Assembly (NCBI RefSeq): GCF_042655385.1
Contig: NZ_JBHSMA010000004.1
Span: 248,001 to 312,000 of the forward strand
Source of the DNA: Larkinella bovis
Lineage (GTDB): Bacteria; Bacteroidota; Bacteroidia; Cytophagales; Spirosomataceae
Length of the DNA stretch: 64,000 bases
Reading direction: 5' to 3'
In this document: positions 8,794 to 18,638 of the stretch, in pieces
How the letters are laid out: every line of letters begins with the position of its first letter
How positions within the stretch are numbered: position 1 is the first letter of the stretch
The notes under the pieces: model-generated
Told to the model about the DNA's origin: nothing
Databases searched by the model: none
The model's input: only the letters and a program-made list of their open reading frames with translations
Made by a program: the position numbers and the translations under genes

Positions 8794-11700
8794 TCATTGC
8801 TTCAGTAGTTTACGGCCCTGCAGGGTCTGGCCCTGTTCGTTCTGAATCAGGATAAAGAATAAACCCGCCGGGAAAGTTGATACGTCCAGTATGACAGAAT
8901 AGCCGTTGTTAGTACGCTGCAAAACCGCCGAGCGCAGCACCAGCCCACGGGCATCGACCAGTACACTGCGGTATAACCGGTTCTGAGCCGACTCCGGAAC
9001 AAACTCGATGGTCACCCGCCGGAAAGCCGGATTCGGAAAAACCCGCAGTTGCGTACCCGAACCCGGCGGAGGATTCACCGACGTAATGACATCCAGCTGA
9101 ATTTCGGCGGACACGAGTTCGGCACAACCGTTTACATTCGCCCGAACCGCATACCGTCCAGACTGCGTGGCCGTGTAGGTTTGCTGCGTGGCTCCGGCAA
9201 TCGGACTCCCGTTCAGGAGCCACTGGTTGCCAGTCACTGCATTGGATTTCAGGGTATAGCCGTCGCGGGTTAGGACGGGTGCCTGCGGATCCTTGAGGGT
9301 TACAACCACGGCCGTTGACGTCGCGGGCGGACATTCGCCCACGACCCGCACCTGGTAGGAACCTGCCTCCGAAACCGCCAGCGTGGCCGAGGTCGCGCCC
9401 GAAATTGGTTGCCCGTCTTTCAGCCACTGGTACGAATAGCCCTCCACCGCCTGGGCCCGCAGCGTCAGCGAGCTACCCCGGCAGATATCCGGGGACCCAT
9501 CCGGCGTGATGGTTGCCACCACGGCCGAACCCGGTTTTGGCGTGACAGCCACCCGTGTCGCAGCCGGGCACCCACTGGCTTTGACCCGCAGGTTGTAAAG
9601 ATAATAATAGGCATTCGTCAGGGTGTCGCTGTTGAACACCGACCCTTTCAAACTCACAATACCGGGAATCTGGAACGGAAAACCGGCAACCCCCGCATTG
9701 CTCCGAAAAATCGTGGCACCGTCTTCGTATTCGATGGCCATTTTATAGTTTCCCGCTTCGGGAATGGACAGATTCAGCAGGTATTCGGCCCCCGGATCCG
9801 TCGGATCATCGGACTGCTGGCCGGAAGGCGGATTCCCAACGGGAGTAGCAGGGTCACGCGTGGGAGTTACATCGAGGGCGACACTCGAAACCGGGGTTCC
9901 GTTCAGCCGTTGAACCGTGAAAATGATCCGCCCCGGACTGCCAATATACAAGCGCGCGCTTTCCAGCACCAGCGGCACCTGCGTGGAAATCAACGGCTGA
10001 GGACCAAAGTTGCCCGAATACGTGCCTCCTCCGAAAGTCTGTTTGGTCGCCGGGCCTACGGTTCCAGAAAACTGGTTCAGGGCGGCATAATAGGTTCCGC
10101 CGGCCGGCCGACGGAACGCAACAGCCTGGTTTCCGGCGCCAACCAGATTGCCCCCGGTGGGCGCATCGTACCAGAATGCGGTTCCGGCCCCCGTGTTGCG
10201 CAGCGACACCCCGTTGGTATCGCAGGCCGAAACCGAAAAACTGCCCTGCTCCGTCGAAGCCGCCGAGGTCGTCAAAATGCTGACGAGTTCGTCATTGGTG
10301 GTATTCTGATCACCCGCCAACCGGCTTTGAGCCGTAAACCGGTATGCCGTACCCGCCATCATCGTAACCGCCCCCCGCAGGAGTACTTGCGTTTCTTGAC
10401 CCGGCCCTAAAACAGCCCGTACGGTATCGCGCAGGCTGGCAACCGCCGTTCCGAAAGGGGCCAGTACCTGCACCGTCACCGGAATATTACGTTGATCGGC
10501 AGCTCCGTAATTCCGAACCGTCACGGCCACCTGAAGCTCGGGCAAATTACAAAATCCGTTCTGGGGAGCCAGTAACGCACTAACTCCTACGTCATTCTGG
10601 GCGCGCGCAAACCGTACCAGATAGTCCTGTGTTTCGCCGTTGGCGTAATTCCCGCAGGCCAAAACCGCCCCGACATCCCCGGTTTCGACCGTTACAATCC
10701 GGAACCGGGTCAACTGACCCACCGTCAAACCGCCCGGTATGGTTACGGTGGTTGAAAAGGTGGCCGGTCCCGTCAAGACGCCCGAGGTAGCCACCCCTTC
10801 GTTGGCGTCGTCAAAATCACCATCCAGATTCCAGTCGATAAAGGCTTTCACCACAACCGGGCGGTTTTCTCCACAACTTCCCACCGCTACGCTCAGCGGC
10901 ACGGGTAAGCCTACCGAAACGTCGGTCGCTACGGTTGTAAAGTCAGAATAGGTTTGACAACCGGCCCGTCCGGCCTGGTCGATCGTGCCAAACCGCACCC
11001 GGTCGATGTTGGCCGACCCCGTTGCCGTTGCAGCCGACGTACAGTAGGCCGTTCCGCCAACGCCACTAGCCACCAGTGCAAACTCCTGTTTCCCATTCCG
11101 CAGGGTGTTTTTGTGCGAAATCGTCAGCGTGTAGGTCTTCCCCGGTATGGCATCGGCCACCAGAATCTGCTCGACATTATCCCGGATGTTGTCGCCCCGC
11201 GTCGCCGGACTGGCCGGATTAGCCGGATCGAGCACCCACGGCTGGATGATCTGCGCGCCGTCGGCCAGCCGAATATCCAGGTCGTTGACCAGCCGGGGGC
11301 TGCGGTTATTCAGATTCGCCCCGGAAGCCGCCAGGGCTGTGCCTTCCGGATCCGTCCAGCAAATGGTAACCACCAGCGGCCCACGCCCCGACGCCACCAG
11401 CGATACGGTTTGCGTTTCGGACTGATTCAGCGTCCGTTCTTCCAAGAGGTGACTCTTGTCCGCATTACCAATTACGCGGGCCGCTTTTTCCGCATTCAGC
11501 AACCCCCAGCCAAACCGGTAATCGGGGCCGGGTGCATCGCCTGCTTCTTCGGTCGTATGCAGCGCCAGCCCTTTTAGCGTTGAAGAACGCATGAGTTGTC
11601 CGTCATGCAACTGAGCATAATATTCCTGCAACAACAGCAACGAACCGGATACGTTGGGAGCGGCCATTGAGGTCCCGGAAAGCGTCGTGTAGGCATTGTC

Positions 11701-12804
11701 ATTGGCCGAACCGGTGGATAAAACACTGACGCCCACCCCCACCAGATCCGGTTTGATACGCCCGTCGTCGGTCGGCCCCCAGGAACTGAAACTCGCCAGC
11801 CGAACGTCCGCCGGTTGCCTGTATTCCGTAGCGATGCTGCTGACCGCGCCCACCGACAGAATGTTCTTGGCGTTACTATCGGTCGAAATCTGGTCGTAGC
11901 TACTCTGGTCCCTGCGCGTCGTCCGGCTCTGGGTGTTGCTACTGGCAATCCAGTGCAACGCTCCGGCACCCGGTCCGTTCTGTCCGTGCGTATTGCCCGC
12001 CGACTTCACCAGCAGATAATACGGAGCGGCTACGGCAATACGGTCCCAGTTGCGGGCGCCATTGCTGTAAATCCCAAATTTATAGTCTTCGGTCGCGCTG
12101 ATGGTCGAATCCCCCCACCACTCCCATTTCACGTCCCCGGCTCGGTCGGCGTTAAACACCCAGCCCGCCAGCAGGTTATAGGAATGGTTAGAAATCAGTA
12201 AATCCGACGCGGCTGCGGCCACTTCGGCATTATCGTTCCCGAAATCATACGCTTTCAGATTGGCTCCAAAAGCCATTCCCCGCGCCCGGTTATTCAGGCC
12301 CGCCCCCATCAGGATGCCGGCCACGTGCGTGGGGTGGTTTTCTACCGTCTGCGAACTATCGCGCTGGGTCACCCGCCCGGTCAGCTCCACGTGTGTCGGA
12401 CGCACTTTTCCACCGTCCCAGATGCCAAGTTTATCACGAACGGCAGCACTAGTGCCAGACAAGCGGAGACCGAGTGCTCCGCCGGTATAGAGCGCTGCGG
12501 TTCGGGTGGTTGTTCCGGCCCGGGTGGCGCTGCTGGTGGCGTTGAAAAGCAGATTCCCCTTTTCGTCCGTATCCTGAAGAATGAGCACCGTTCCGTCGGA
12601 GCGAACCTGCCGCACCGGAATAGCCCGGTTTCTGGCGATTTCAACCGCCCGGCGATAGGAAGGTCGCCGGTTTTGTTCCAGTTCCTGACTGATCCGGCTA
12701 AGGACGGTCCGTTGATTCGACGAATACAGCGGTTTCTGGGCCTGAGCGCCAACGGCCATTCCCACCAACAAGCCAACCCACAGAAATCGGAAACGTGACA
12801 GCAT
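8794..12804 (-). CDS. Secreted S8 subtilisin-like serine protease with GEVED and Ig-like domains and T9SS C-terminal sorting domain
   Basis: A 1336-residue protein. It has a signal peptide (MLSRFRFLWVGLLVGMAVGAQAQ) and a subtilase domain at about residues 100-480. The triad residues are Asp in GIWDGGKV (about 130), His in HPTHVAGIL (about 160) and Ser in SGTSMAAPNVSG (about 379), with oxyanion Asn in SAGNTHGQ. A GEVED domain follows (FIDWNLDGDFDDANEG ... NGETQDYLVRF), then a CARDB-like beta domain and two Ig-like/PKD-like modules. A C-terminal Por-type sorting domain (RVFPNPAFRRVTIEF ... GRKLLKQ) directs export through the type IX system. The ATG at 12,804 is used; it lies at the end of an intrinsic terminator of the upstream gene. 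Confidence 0.93.
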   Translation of the reverse strand: MLSRFRFLWVGLLVGMAVGAQAQKPLYSSNQRTVLSRISQELEQNRRPSYRRAVEIARNRAIPVRQVRSDGTVLILQDTDEKGNLLFNATSSATRAGTTTRTAALYTGGALGLRLSGTSAAVRDKLGIWDGGKVRPTHVELTGRVTQRDSSQTVENHPTHVAGILMGAGLNNRARGMAFGANLKAYDFGNDNAEVAAAASDLLISNHSYNLLAGWVFNADRAGDVKWEWWGDSTISATEDYKFGIYSNGARNWDRIAVAAPYYLLVKSAGNTHGQNGPGAGALHWIASSNTQSRTTRRDQSSYDQISTDSNAKNILSVGAVSSIATEYRQPADVRLASFSSWGPTDDGRIKPDLVGVGVSVLSTGSANDNAYTTLSGTSMAAPNVSGSLLLLQEYYAQLHDGQLMRSSTLKGLALHTTEEAGDAPGPDYRFGWGLLNAEKAARVIGNADKSHLLEERTLNQSETQTVSLVASGRGPLVVTICWTDPEGTALAASGANLNNRSPRLVNDLDIRLADGAQIIQPWVLDPANPASPATRGDNIRDNVEQILVADAIPGKTYTLTISHKNTLRNGKQEFALVASGVGGTAYCTSAATATGSANIDRVRFGTIDQAGRAGCQTYSDFTTVATDVSVGLPVPLSVAVGSCGENRPVVVKAFIDWNLDGDFDDANEGVATSGVLTGPATFSTTVTIPGGLTVGQLTRFRIVTVETGDVGAVLACGNYANGETQDYLVRFARAQNDVGVSALLAPQNGFCNLPELQVAVTVRNYGAADQRNIPVTVQVLAPFGTAVASLRDTVRAVLGPGQETQVLLRGAVTMMAGTAYRFTAQSRLAGDQNTTNDELVSILTTSAASTEQGSFSVSACDTNGVSLRNTGAGTAFWYDAPTGGNLVGAGNQAVAFRRPAGGTYYAALNQFSGTVGPATKQTFGGGTYSGNFGPQPLISTQVPLVLESARLYIGSPGRIIFTVQRLNGTPVSSVALDVTPTRDPATPVGNPPSGQQSDDPTDPGAEYLLNLSIPEAGNYKMAIEYEDGATIFRSNAGVAGFPFQIPGIVSLKGSVFNSDTLTNAYYYLYNLRVKASGCPAATRVAVTPKPGSAVVATITPDGSPDICRGSSLTLRAQAVEGYSYQWLKDGQPISGATSATLAVSEAGSYQVRVVGECPPATSTAVVVTLKDPQAPVLTRDGYTLKSNAVTGNQWLLNGSPIAGATQQTYTATQSGRYAVRANVNGCAELVSAEIQLDVITSVNPPPGSGTQLRVFPNPAFRRVTIEFVPESAQNRLYRSVLVDARGLVLRSAVLQRTNNGYSVILDVSTFPAGLFFILIQNEQGQTLQGRKLLKQ

Positions 12805-12849
12805 AAAAAAAGCTAAGCCCAACAAGTTATTAAAACTGTTGGGCTTAGC
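12804..12849 (-). terminator. Intrinsic terminator abutting the subtilase start codon
   Basis: On the minus strand GCTAAGCCCAACA pairs perfectly (13 bp) with TGTTGGGCTTAGC around a 12-base loop and is followed by seven T residues leading straight into ATG (12,804-12,802). It ends the transcript of the small secreted protein at 12,883-13,227. Subtilase expression from the same promoter would need read-through. Confidence 0.85.
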
Positions 12850-12882
12850 AGTAAGCTGAACGGATTTTTAATCCGTTTTCTA

Positions 12883-13227
12883 TTAAACCGCCTTCTGGGC
12901 TGACAGTGTTACGTCTTTTACTTTTTTCGTCGTGCTGTTGGAAACCTCAACCCGGTACGTACCGTTTTCGGCATCTTTCAAACCAAAGTGGATCGTGTTG
13001 CCTTCCACCAGTTGTTGGCTGGCGATCACTTCACCGTTCATTTTCGATAATTTAACCGTAATGGGTTGATCATCGACCCGGTTGACAACAACCGTGACAT
13101 TGGCTTTGGGAGCCGATTTCCCCACCAACGAACCAAGCAGTGATTGGGGGATAACGGCGTCAACGACACAAATCATAACAAAGCCCATTCCAAGGGCGAG
13201 TAACGAAGCTTTCAGTGTGGTGTTCAT
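12883..13227 (-). CDS. Small secreted beta-rich protein of unknown function
   Basis: A 114-residue protein with a hydrophobic N-terminal segment (SLLALGMGFVMICVVDAV) that could be a signal peptide or anchor. The rest is predicted beta-strand with the look of an Ig/fibronectin-like fold: KANVTVVVNRVDDQPITVKL, GEVIASQQ, and a YRVEVSNSTTKKVKDVTL end resembling truncated T9SS-type modules. No catalytic motif is visible. The gene has its own terminator and about 500 bases of AT-rich upstream DNA, so it may be strongly and separately expressed. Function not recognised. Confidence 0.75.
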   Translation of the reverse strand: MNTTLKASLLALGMGFVMICVVDAVIPQSLLGSLVGKSAPKANVTVVVNRVDDQPITVKLSKMNGEVIASQQLVEGNTIHFGLKDAENGTYRVEVSNSTTKKVKDVTLSAQKAV

Positions 13228-13730
13228 CTTTTTATTTGTCTACAGTGGAAAATCTCTTTGTTTTTGTTTCAACAAAGTAACTATAAAAAGATAATACAAA
13301 GTTCTCGCTAATTAAGACACTGATTTTCAGTGCAATTTCTATTTACACATCTTATTGCAATTGTATTTATCCGCACCAAATAATATTTCGAAGTTGCACA
13401 AAAAACATATGAAACATTTTTACTTATGCCGAATACTCAAGAATGAAAAATATTCGAAAAATTCAAAAATTCTTTATATAATACAATTTTATTTCTGCAG
13501 GACACGTACATTTTTCGACAAATCCTGGTGATTAGCTCCGTTGGACAGGGCCTATTCTACACGATCAGAAAGGATTTTGTGGCTAATTGGGACTTAAAAC
13601 GCTGGAGAAACGTCGCTTTTGCCCCCTCCAAATAATGCAAGGGGCGCACCCGGTTTCCCTGACTGCTACCGCCCACCGGCTCAACAAATGCTTTGGGGTA
13701 TCTTTTAAGACTGGCTGGTGTACCAGCCGG
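13228..13730. other. Non-coding AT-rich intergenic region
   Basis: About 500 bases without a credible gene. The first 280 bases are very AT-rich with A/T runs and probably hold the promoter of the small secreted protein. The part from about 13,510 is more GC-rich and has short open frames with no protein-like features. I see no RNA gene or repeat. Confidence 0.6.
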
Positions 13731-14936
13731 TTATTTTCGGGAACCGGAAGGCGGCTTGAATTTCACGCGGATAAAGCGCGGGCGATACAGATTAGGCTCT
13801 CTTTTCAGGACATCGAAAAACTTAAAACTATTAACATTGTAGGAAATCAGCAGTTCGCCCGCAGCCGAAAGCGCCGGGTGGGCCTTTGCATTGTAGGTGA
13901 ATAAATCCTTGTCTTTTATATCGCTGGTCGTCCTGTAGAGAATGATCCGGGGCCCAAAAGGACCAACGGGCGATGGGCCAACCTGCATACAGATTTCCGG
14001 AAAAATGCCGCTCAACTGATACACCAGCGCATAATTCCCTTTTGACAACCGGCTCACACTCATTTCGTTGGAAACCGAATCACTCAACGCCACGACCGAT
14101 TTAGGGTCGTCCGACCAGGTGGTTCCGTCCCAAAACCGCCACTGATCGAACGAAGCGATGCGATCTGGTTTGACGCGGGCGGCCACCAGTTTTTTGTTCG
14201 CCCCCTGGATGCCATAGACGTACACAAAACCATCCGGCTCCGCTTCACCGGCCGATGGTGCCCGGTTGACGATTCCGGCACCAAACGAAATGGTTTCTTC
14301 GCCGGGGGTGTAGTGGTTAAAGGGCAGGTCAATCTGCTGATGATCCGTGTAAGGAAACCGGCTGTTGCGGGGGACCCGAATCAGCGTATTCCCGGTTTCT
14401 TTAAACGGAAAACCCGACTGATCATGGGTATTGGTCATTTTATAGGCAAACAAAAACAAATCCTGGTTAGCATCGGGATTGACAAACCCATCGCCCAGCC
14501 AGAAGTACGTATTCGGATCCGGCTGACCGGTTTTAGGCGCGAAAACCGCTTTGTATCCCTCCTTGGTGCGGGCGGTTTTAAAGGCAATCAGGGTTGAATC
14601 GGGAGTGTTGCCCTTTAGCACGGCCACGGAATTATTGACCATGACGGAACCAGGTTTAAGCTGGCCGCCCGCAATTTCACCAATCATTGTATCGCTAAAC
14701 ACAAAGAGCAGGCTATCGCCCGGTTCGGCATCCTTTCCCGAAAACGGAATGGCATAAATCCCATCACCGCCAAACCAGCCGGATTTCCGCAGAAAGAGAT
14801 GGGTCCACTCCGGGGCCGGTTCAACGGTAAACTCCGTTGCATTGACCGCTATTTCCTGCCTCGTCTGCTGTTCGTCAGCCGGTTTTGAAGTACACGAAAA
14901 CCAGAAAGGCAGGATAAACAGGAGGCAATATTTCAT
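13731..14936 (-). CDS. Lipoprotein with a beta-propeller (DUF4185/glycosidase-like) domain
   Basis: A 401-residue protein with a lipoprotein signal (MKYCLLFILPFWFSC, lipid-attached Cys at 15). The body contains propeller-type repeats with W/F-GGDG, LLFVFSDTMIGEI, MVNNSVAVL, YFWLGDGFV and a late VGPSPVGPFGP. These resemble the five-bladed propeller families related to GH43/DUF4185 proteins that bind or cut polysaccharides. It probably faces the periplasm or outside from a membrane anchor. Catalytic acids cannot be assigned from sequence alone. Confidence 0.72.
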   Translation of the reverse strand: MKYCLLFILPFWFSCTSKPADEQQTRQEIAVNATEFTVEPAPEWTHLFLRKSGWFGGDGIYAIPFSGKDAEPGDSLLFVFSDTMIGEIAGGQLKPGSVMVNNSVAVLKGNTPDSTLIAFKTARTKEGYKAVFAPKTGQPDPNTYFWLGDGFVNPDANQDLFLFAYKMTNTHDQSGFPFKETGNTLIRVPRNSRFPYTDHQQIDLPFNHYTPGEETISFGAGIVNRAPSAGEAEPDGFVYVYGIQGANKKLVAARVKPDRIASFDQWRFWDGTTWSDDPKSVVALSDSVSNEMSVSRLSKGNYALVYQLSGIFPEICMQVGPSPVGPFGPRIILYRTTSDIKDKDLFTYNAKAHPALSAAGELLISYNVNSFKFFDVLKREPNLYRPRFIRVKFKPPSGSRK

Positions 14937-14984
14937 CGATAAACGACTGGCTTTAAACAGGTAGCGGAATAAAAACCGCGTGCG

Positions 14985-15788
14985 CTACGACAACGCTTCG
15001 GTCGTTTCCGGCGTCACCACAACCGGTTTGGGCTCTTTTCCGGGCGGAATATAGTGCCGGAAAAAACTCCCGATTTTCATTTGCAGGACACCAAAAACGG
15101 CTTCTTTAAAAATACCGGTCGACATTTTGGATATGCCTTTGGTGCGGTCCGTGAAAATAATCGGCACCTCGGTCATCCGAAAACCGTATTTCCAGCTTAA
15201 AAACTTCATTTCGATCTGGAACGCGTAGCCGACAAAGCGAATATTATTTTGCAGAATGGCGGTCAGCACAGTCTTGCTGTAGCAGATAAAACCGGCCGTT
15301 GGGTCCATCACCGACATGCCGGTGATGAAGCGAACGTAAACCCCGGCGAAGTACGACATCAACACCCGCCCGATCGGCCAGTTCACCACATTGACGCCGG
15401 TAATATAGCGGGAGCCAATGGCCACGTCGTTACCACCGCGGGCGCAGGCGTCGTAAAGACGCACCAGATCGTCGGGATTGTGGGAGAAATCGGCATCCAT
15501 TTCGCAGACATATTGGTACCCTTCGCCCAACGCCCAGCGAAAACCGGCGATGTAGGCCGTTCCCAGGCCGAGCTTCCCGCTTCGCTCCATCAAATGAAGC
15601 CGGTGGGCAAACCCGTCGGCGGCAAACTCCTGCTGCAATTCCTTCACCCGCCGGGCCGTGCCATCCGGTGAGCCATCATCGACGATCAGGATATCGAAAA
15701 GTGCCGGCAAGCTCAGGACTTTTCGGATAATAGCCTCGATGTTTTCAATTTCGTTGTAGGTCGGAATGACCACTAAACACTCTTTCAA
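14985..15788 (-). CDS. Polyprenol-phosphate mannosyltransferase-like GT2 glycosyltransferase
   Basis: A 267-residue GT-A enzyme of the DPM1 type. It shows VVIPTYNEIENIEAII, the nucleotide-sugar site ILIVDDGSPDGTARRV, and the metal/catalytic EMDADFSHNPDDL. It would transfer a sugar (mannose or glucose) from a GDP/UDP donor to a polyprenyl phosphate at the cytoplasmic face of the membrane. No C-terminal GtrA-like membrane domain is present, as in short DPM1 enzymes. The start codon is TTG at 15,788, giving the family N-terminus M-K-x-C-L-V-V-I-P; no in-frame ATG fits better. Confidence 0.87.
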   Translation of the reverse strand: MKECLVVIPTYNEIENIEAIIRKVLSLPALFDILIVDDGSPDGTARRVKELQQEFAADGFAHRLHLMERSGKLGLGTAYIAGFRWALGEGYQYVCEMDADFSHNPDDLVRLYDACARGGNDVAIGSRYITGVNVVNWPIGRVLMSYFAGVYVRFITGMSVMDPTAGFICYSKTVLTAILQNNIRFVGYAFQIEMKFLSWKYGFRMTEVPIIFTDRTKGISKMSTGIFKEAVFGVLQMKIGSFFRHYIPPGKEPKPVVVTPETTEALS

Positions 15789-15869
15789 GGTTCTGATTCG
15801 GGTTAGCGTTTCTCCCTGTAAGTTACTGGAAACCGGCCTGATTTCATGGATCTTTGGCCTTAAAATTTG

Positions 15870-17195
15870 TTAAAAATCACCCTCTCTACCCGCTCCGGCC
15901 AGCTGGGCGGCCAGCTCCCGGGCTTTTCGGATGCAGTCGGACAGGCTCGTGCCCTGGTACCAGTTGGCGCACACATACAGGCGACTGGACTGGAGCGCCG
16001 GAATCCGGGCCTTCACCGGTAGAATCCGGGCGTCATACTGCGGAATGGCCCGTTCCCAGCGGGTAATCCATTGCCGGTGCGGTTTTTCGGCCCGAATGCC
16101 AAACGCCTGGCTTAGTTCCTGATGCAGCCGTTGCTGAATCACCTCGTCGGGTTGCCGGGCGTTTTCCTCGCGCTGACTCCCCCCCACCAGACTGGTCAGG
16201 AGAACCTCATCAGCCGGACACCGGCCCTCGAACACCGAACTGCTCCAGATGTGACCAGAAACAAACCGGTTTTCCTGCCGGGGATTCAGGCCGCCAAAAC
16301 CGTTAAGCGGGTGTTTGACATCGGCCCGTTTGTATACCGAATGAACGGCGGTCATGGGCGGATAATCGATTTGCCGGAGCAACGCAGCCAGGTCGGGCGA
16401 ATGGGGCTTGAGCAAACCGGCGGCCGCGTTTGTATCGCAGGCCAGCACTACCGCATCGGCTGCGTACGAACCGCTTTGGGTTTCCAGCACCCAGCCGGTT
16501 TCGGTTTTCGTCAGCCGGTCTACCGAATCGTTCAAATTCAGGTGGGTCAGCCGGCTGGCCAGCGCCTTAGGCAGGGTTTGCAGCCCGTTGCGAAAACTGA
16601 ACGACTGCCGACGGTTGGCGCCCGCATTTTTGATGAAGCCTTTCAAAACCGAACCGTACTCTTTTTCGTAGCTCAGCAACACGGGGAACGTTTCCGAAAC
16701 CAGCAGCCGGTCGGGATCACCGGCGTAAATACCGGCCACAAACGGCGCCAGCGCATATTCGACGAGTTCCTGCGAAAACCGCCGACGGAAAAACTCACTC
16801 AGTGTTTCACCGGGCGACGAAACCGTTCGGTTGGTGCGTTCCCGCCAGATCGCTTTTTTGGTTTCCCAGCTAAAAAACGAGCTGAAAATCAGAGACAACG
16901 GCCCGGTTGGCAAGGGCTGGTAGGCCCCGTTCCGGTAAATAAACCGGGCTTTGCTAACCGGGTTGGCAAAGGTAATTTCCGGTGTTAATTCCAGTTGATC
17001 AATCCAGGCCAGCAAAGCCGCATCGCCCAGCAACGAGTTTGGTCCAAGTTCAATCAGGTAATCGGCTTCGCGCCGGGAGCGCATCAAACCGCCCGGTTCG
17101 CCACCGCGATCAAACAACCGATACGGTACGTGGCGCTGCTGAAGTTCATAGGCCAGCGTCAGGCCCGATATTCCTGCTCCGATAATGGCAATCAT
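15870..17195 (-). CDS. hemG: Oxygen-dependent protoporphyrinogen oxidase
   Basis: A 441-residue flavoprotein. Its FAD-binding start is IAIIGAGISGLTLAYEL, followed by DRGGEPGGLMRSRREADYLIELGPNSLL (Rossmann second strand plus GG doublet), and the C-terminal FAD contact is near RLYVCANWYQGTSLSDCIRKA. It oxidises protoporphyrinogen IX to protoporphyrin IX in heme synthesis (the HemY-type enzyme, annotated hemG or hemY). The start overlaps the stop of the upstream DUF4296 gene by three bases, indicating coupled translation. Length is slightly below the usual 450-470. Confidence 0.9.
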   Translation of the reverse strand: MIAIIGAGISGLTLAYELQQRHVPYRLFDRGGEPGGLMRSRREADYLIELGPNSLLGDAALLAWIDQLELTPEITFANPVSKARFIYRNGAYQPLPTGPLSLIFSSFFSWETKKAIWRERTNRTVSSPGETLSEFFRRRFSQELVEYALAPFVAGIYAGDPDRLLVSETFPVLLSYEKEYGSVLKGFIKNAGANRRQSFSFRNGLQTLPKALASRLTHLNLNDSVDRLTKTETGWVLETQSGSYAADAVVLACDTNAAAGLLKPHSPDLAALLRQIDYPPMTAVHSVYKRADVKHPLNGFGGLNPRQENRFVSGHIWSSSVFEGRCPADEVLLTSLVGGSQREENARQPDEVIQQRLHQELSQAFGIRAEKPHRQWITRWERAIPQYDARILPVKARIPALQSSRLYVCANWYQGTSLSDCIRKARELAAQLAGAGREGDF

Positions 17196-17623
17196 TTCTT
17201 CAGATTTTTGAGTCGGGCGGGGAGTTTGCCGGTGTTCACCGGAGCTTTTTTGCTGGTACTGTCCGCCGGTTTATTTCGCCGTTCCAGTTCTTCTACCACC
17301 TGCTTGTAAATACCGGCCATCTGGTCGGGGTTCGACGAATAATAGGTATAACTTTTTGAATACGCGGCCGTATCGACCTTATACTTCCGGAAAATCTGTT
17401 TCTCCAGCCGCTTATAAATCAGCGTATTACTATCCAGAGAAACCCGGTTCATTTTCGTCACCCGCGCTTCGGCGAGGTGAATTTCGGTCAGAACCTGGAC
17501 CATTTTTGACTCCGGAATCAGATTATCCGGGGCTTCAACCACGTTATTCTGGCAAGCCTGCAACCCACTGACGAACAGCAACCAACCCAATAGTCGGAGA
17601 AAGCTGCACCGTTGCGCGTTCAT
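17192..17623 (-). CDS. DUF4296 domain lipoprotein
   Basis: A 143-residue protein. Starting at the ATG at 17,623 it has a lipoprotein signal (LLGWLLFVSGLQAC). A DUF4296 region follows: LIPESKMVQVLTEIHLAEARV, then IFRKYKVDTAAYSKSYTYYSSNPDQM. DUF4296 proteins are small Bacteroidota lipoproteins of unknown function, often near division or heme genes. The C-terminus is Lys/Pro-rich. The stop overlaps the hemG start. Longer upstream readings would place residues before the signal peptide and are rejected. Confidence 0.85.
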   Translation of the reverse strand: MNAQRCSFLRLLGWLLFVSGLQACQNNVVEAPDNLIPESKMVQVLTEIHLAEARVTKMNRVSLDSNTLIYKRLEKQIFRKYKVDTAAYSKSYTYYSSNPDQMAGIYKQVVEELERRNKPADSTSKKAPVNTGKLPARLKNLKK

Positions 17624-17727
17624 TTTCGTTATTTTTGTCAACTGAGGCATTTGAGTGCAAATGTCGGGAATCCTGTTCGTATAACACGCGGCTATTCGTT
17701 CCTGAACAATTTTTAACAAAATTTTCG

Positions 17728-18618
17728 GTGATAATTGGTTCTAACAACACGATACACGAGTTTTTAGCGCGGCTTTACCAGTTTGAAATCCGGATCCGGA
17801 AAGCCGTCAATTCGCAGATGCGCGGAAGCTTTCGCTCCATTTTCAAAGGTTCCGGCCTGGAGTTCAGCGACTTGCGAACGTACCAGTACGGTGACGACGT
17901 GCGCGCGATTGACTGGAACGTTTCCTCGAAAGGCCACGGCACGTTCGTGAAGATTTTCCGGGAAGAAAAAGATCAGACGGTTTTTTTCCTCGTCGATGTC
18001 AGTGCCTCGCAGGAAATCGGAACCACGGGCCGCTCCAAACTCGATACGACCCGCGAAGTCTGTGGCGTTCTGGCCCTGTCGGCCATCAAGGAAGCCAGCC
18101 ACGTGGGCATGTACTGTTTCTCGGATCAGAAAGAAAAATACCTGAAACCGTCGAACAGCCTTAAACAGGGTTACCAACTGATTGTCAATCTCTTCAAACT
18201 AAAACCGGAGTCCGTCCGCACCAACCTGGCGGATGCGCTGCTGTTTACGCTCAATGTATTAAAACGCCGGAGCGTGGTTTTTCTGGTGTCGGACTTCATC
18301 GATTCGGGCTACGAACACAACCTGAAAGCCCTCGCCCGGAAACACGATCTGGTGGTGATTCATACGTACGACCAGCGGGAAACGAACCTGCCCCGGCTGG
18401 GCATCATTCCGGTTTACGATACGGAAAGCCGCCGGACCGTCTGGGTCAATACTTCCTCGCCGGGCTTCCGCAACGGCATTAAACAGACCTTCCGGCAGAG
18501 CCAGCAGCAACTGGAGCGGTTTTGTAAACAATACAATGCCGATTACGTGGCGCTCGATTCGCAGGCGGATTATGTCCCGCCCCTCATTGAACTGTTTCGG
18601 GTCCGTAAAGCCCGGTGA
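17728..18618 (+). CDS. DUF58 domain protein (Bat cluster)
   Basis: About 296 residues. Family-typical text begins FLARLYQFEIRIRKAVNSQMRGSFRSIFKG and continues with the DUF58 core EFSDLRTYQYGDDVRAIDWNVSS. A von Willebrand-like region follows (FFLVDVSASQEIG; VFLVSDFIDSG). No in-frame ATG precedes the conserved region, so GTG at 17,728 is the best start; TTG at 17,635 would add residues unlike the family. DUF58 proteins work with MoxR ATPases and VWA proteins in envelope stress responses. Two further Bat-type genes follow; no moxR gene is beside it. Confidence 0.82.
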   Translation: MIIGSNNTIHEFLARLYQFEIRIRKAVNSQMRGSFRSIFKGSGLEFSDLRTYQYGDDVRAIDWNVSSKGHGTFVKIFREEKDQTVFFLVDVSASQEIGTTGRSKLDTTREVCGVLALSAIKEASHVGMYCFSDQKEKYLKPSNSLKQGYQLIVNLFKLKPESVRTNLADALLFTLNVLKRRSVVFLVSDFIDSGYEHNLKALARKHDLVVIHTYDQRETNLPRLGIIPVYDTESRRTVWVNTSSPGFRNGIKQTFRQSQQQLERFCKQYNADYVALDSQADYVPPLIELFRVRKAR

Positions 18619-18638
18619 GTCGTTAACCGTCCCTAACC

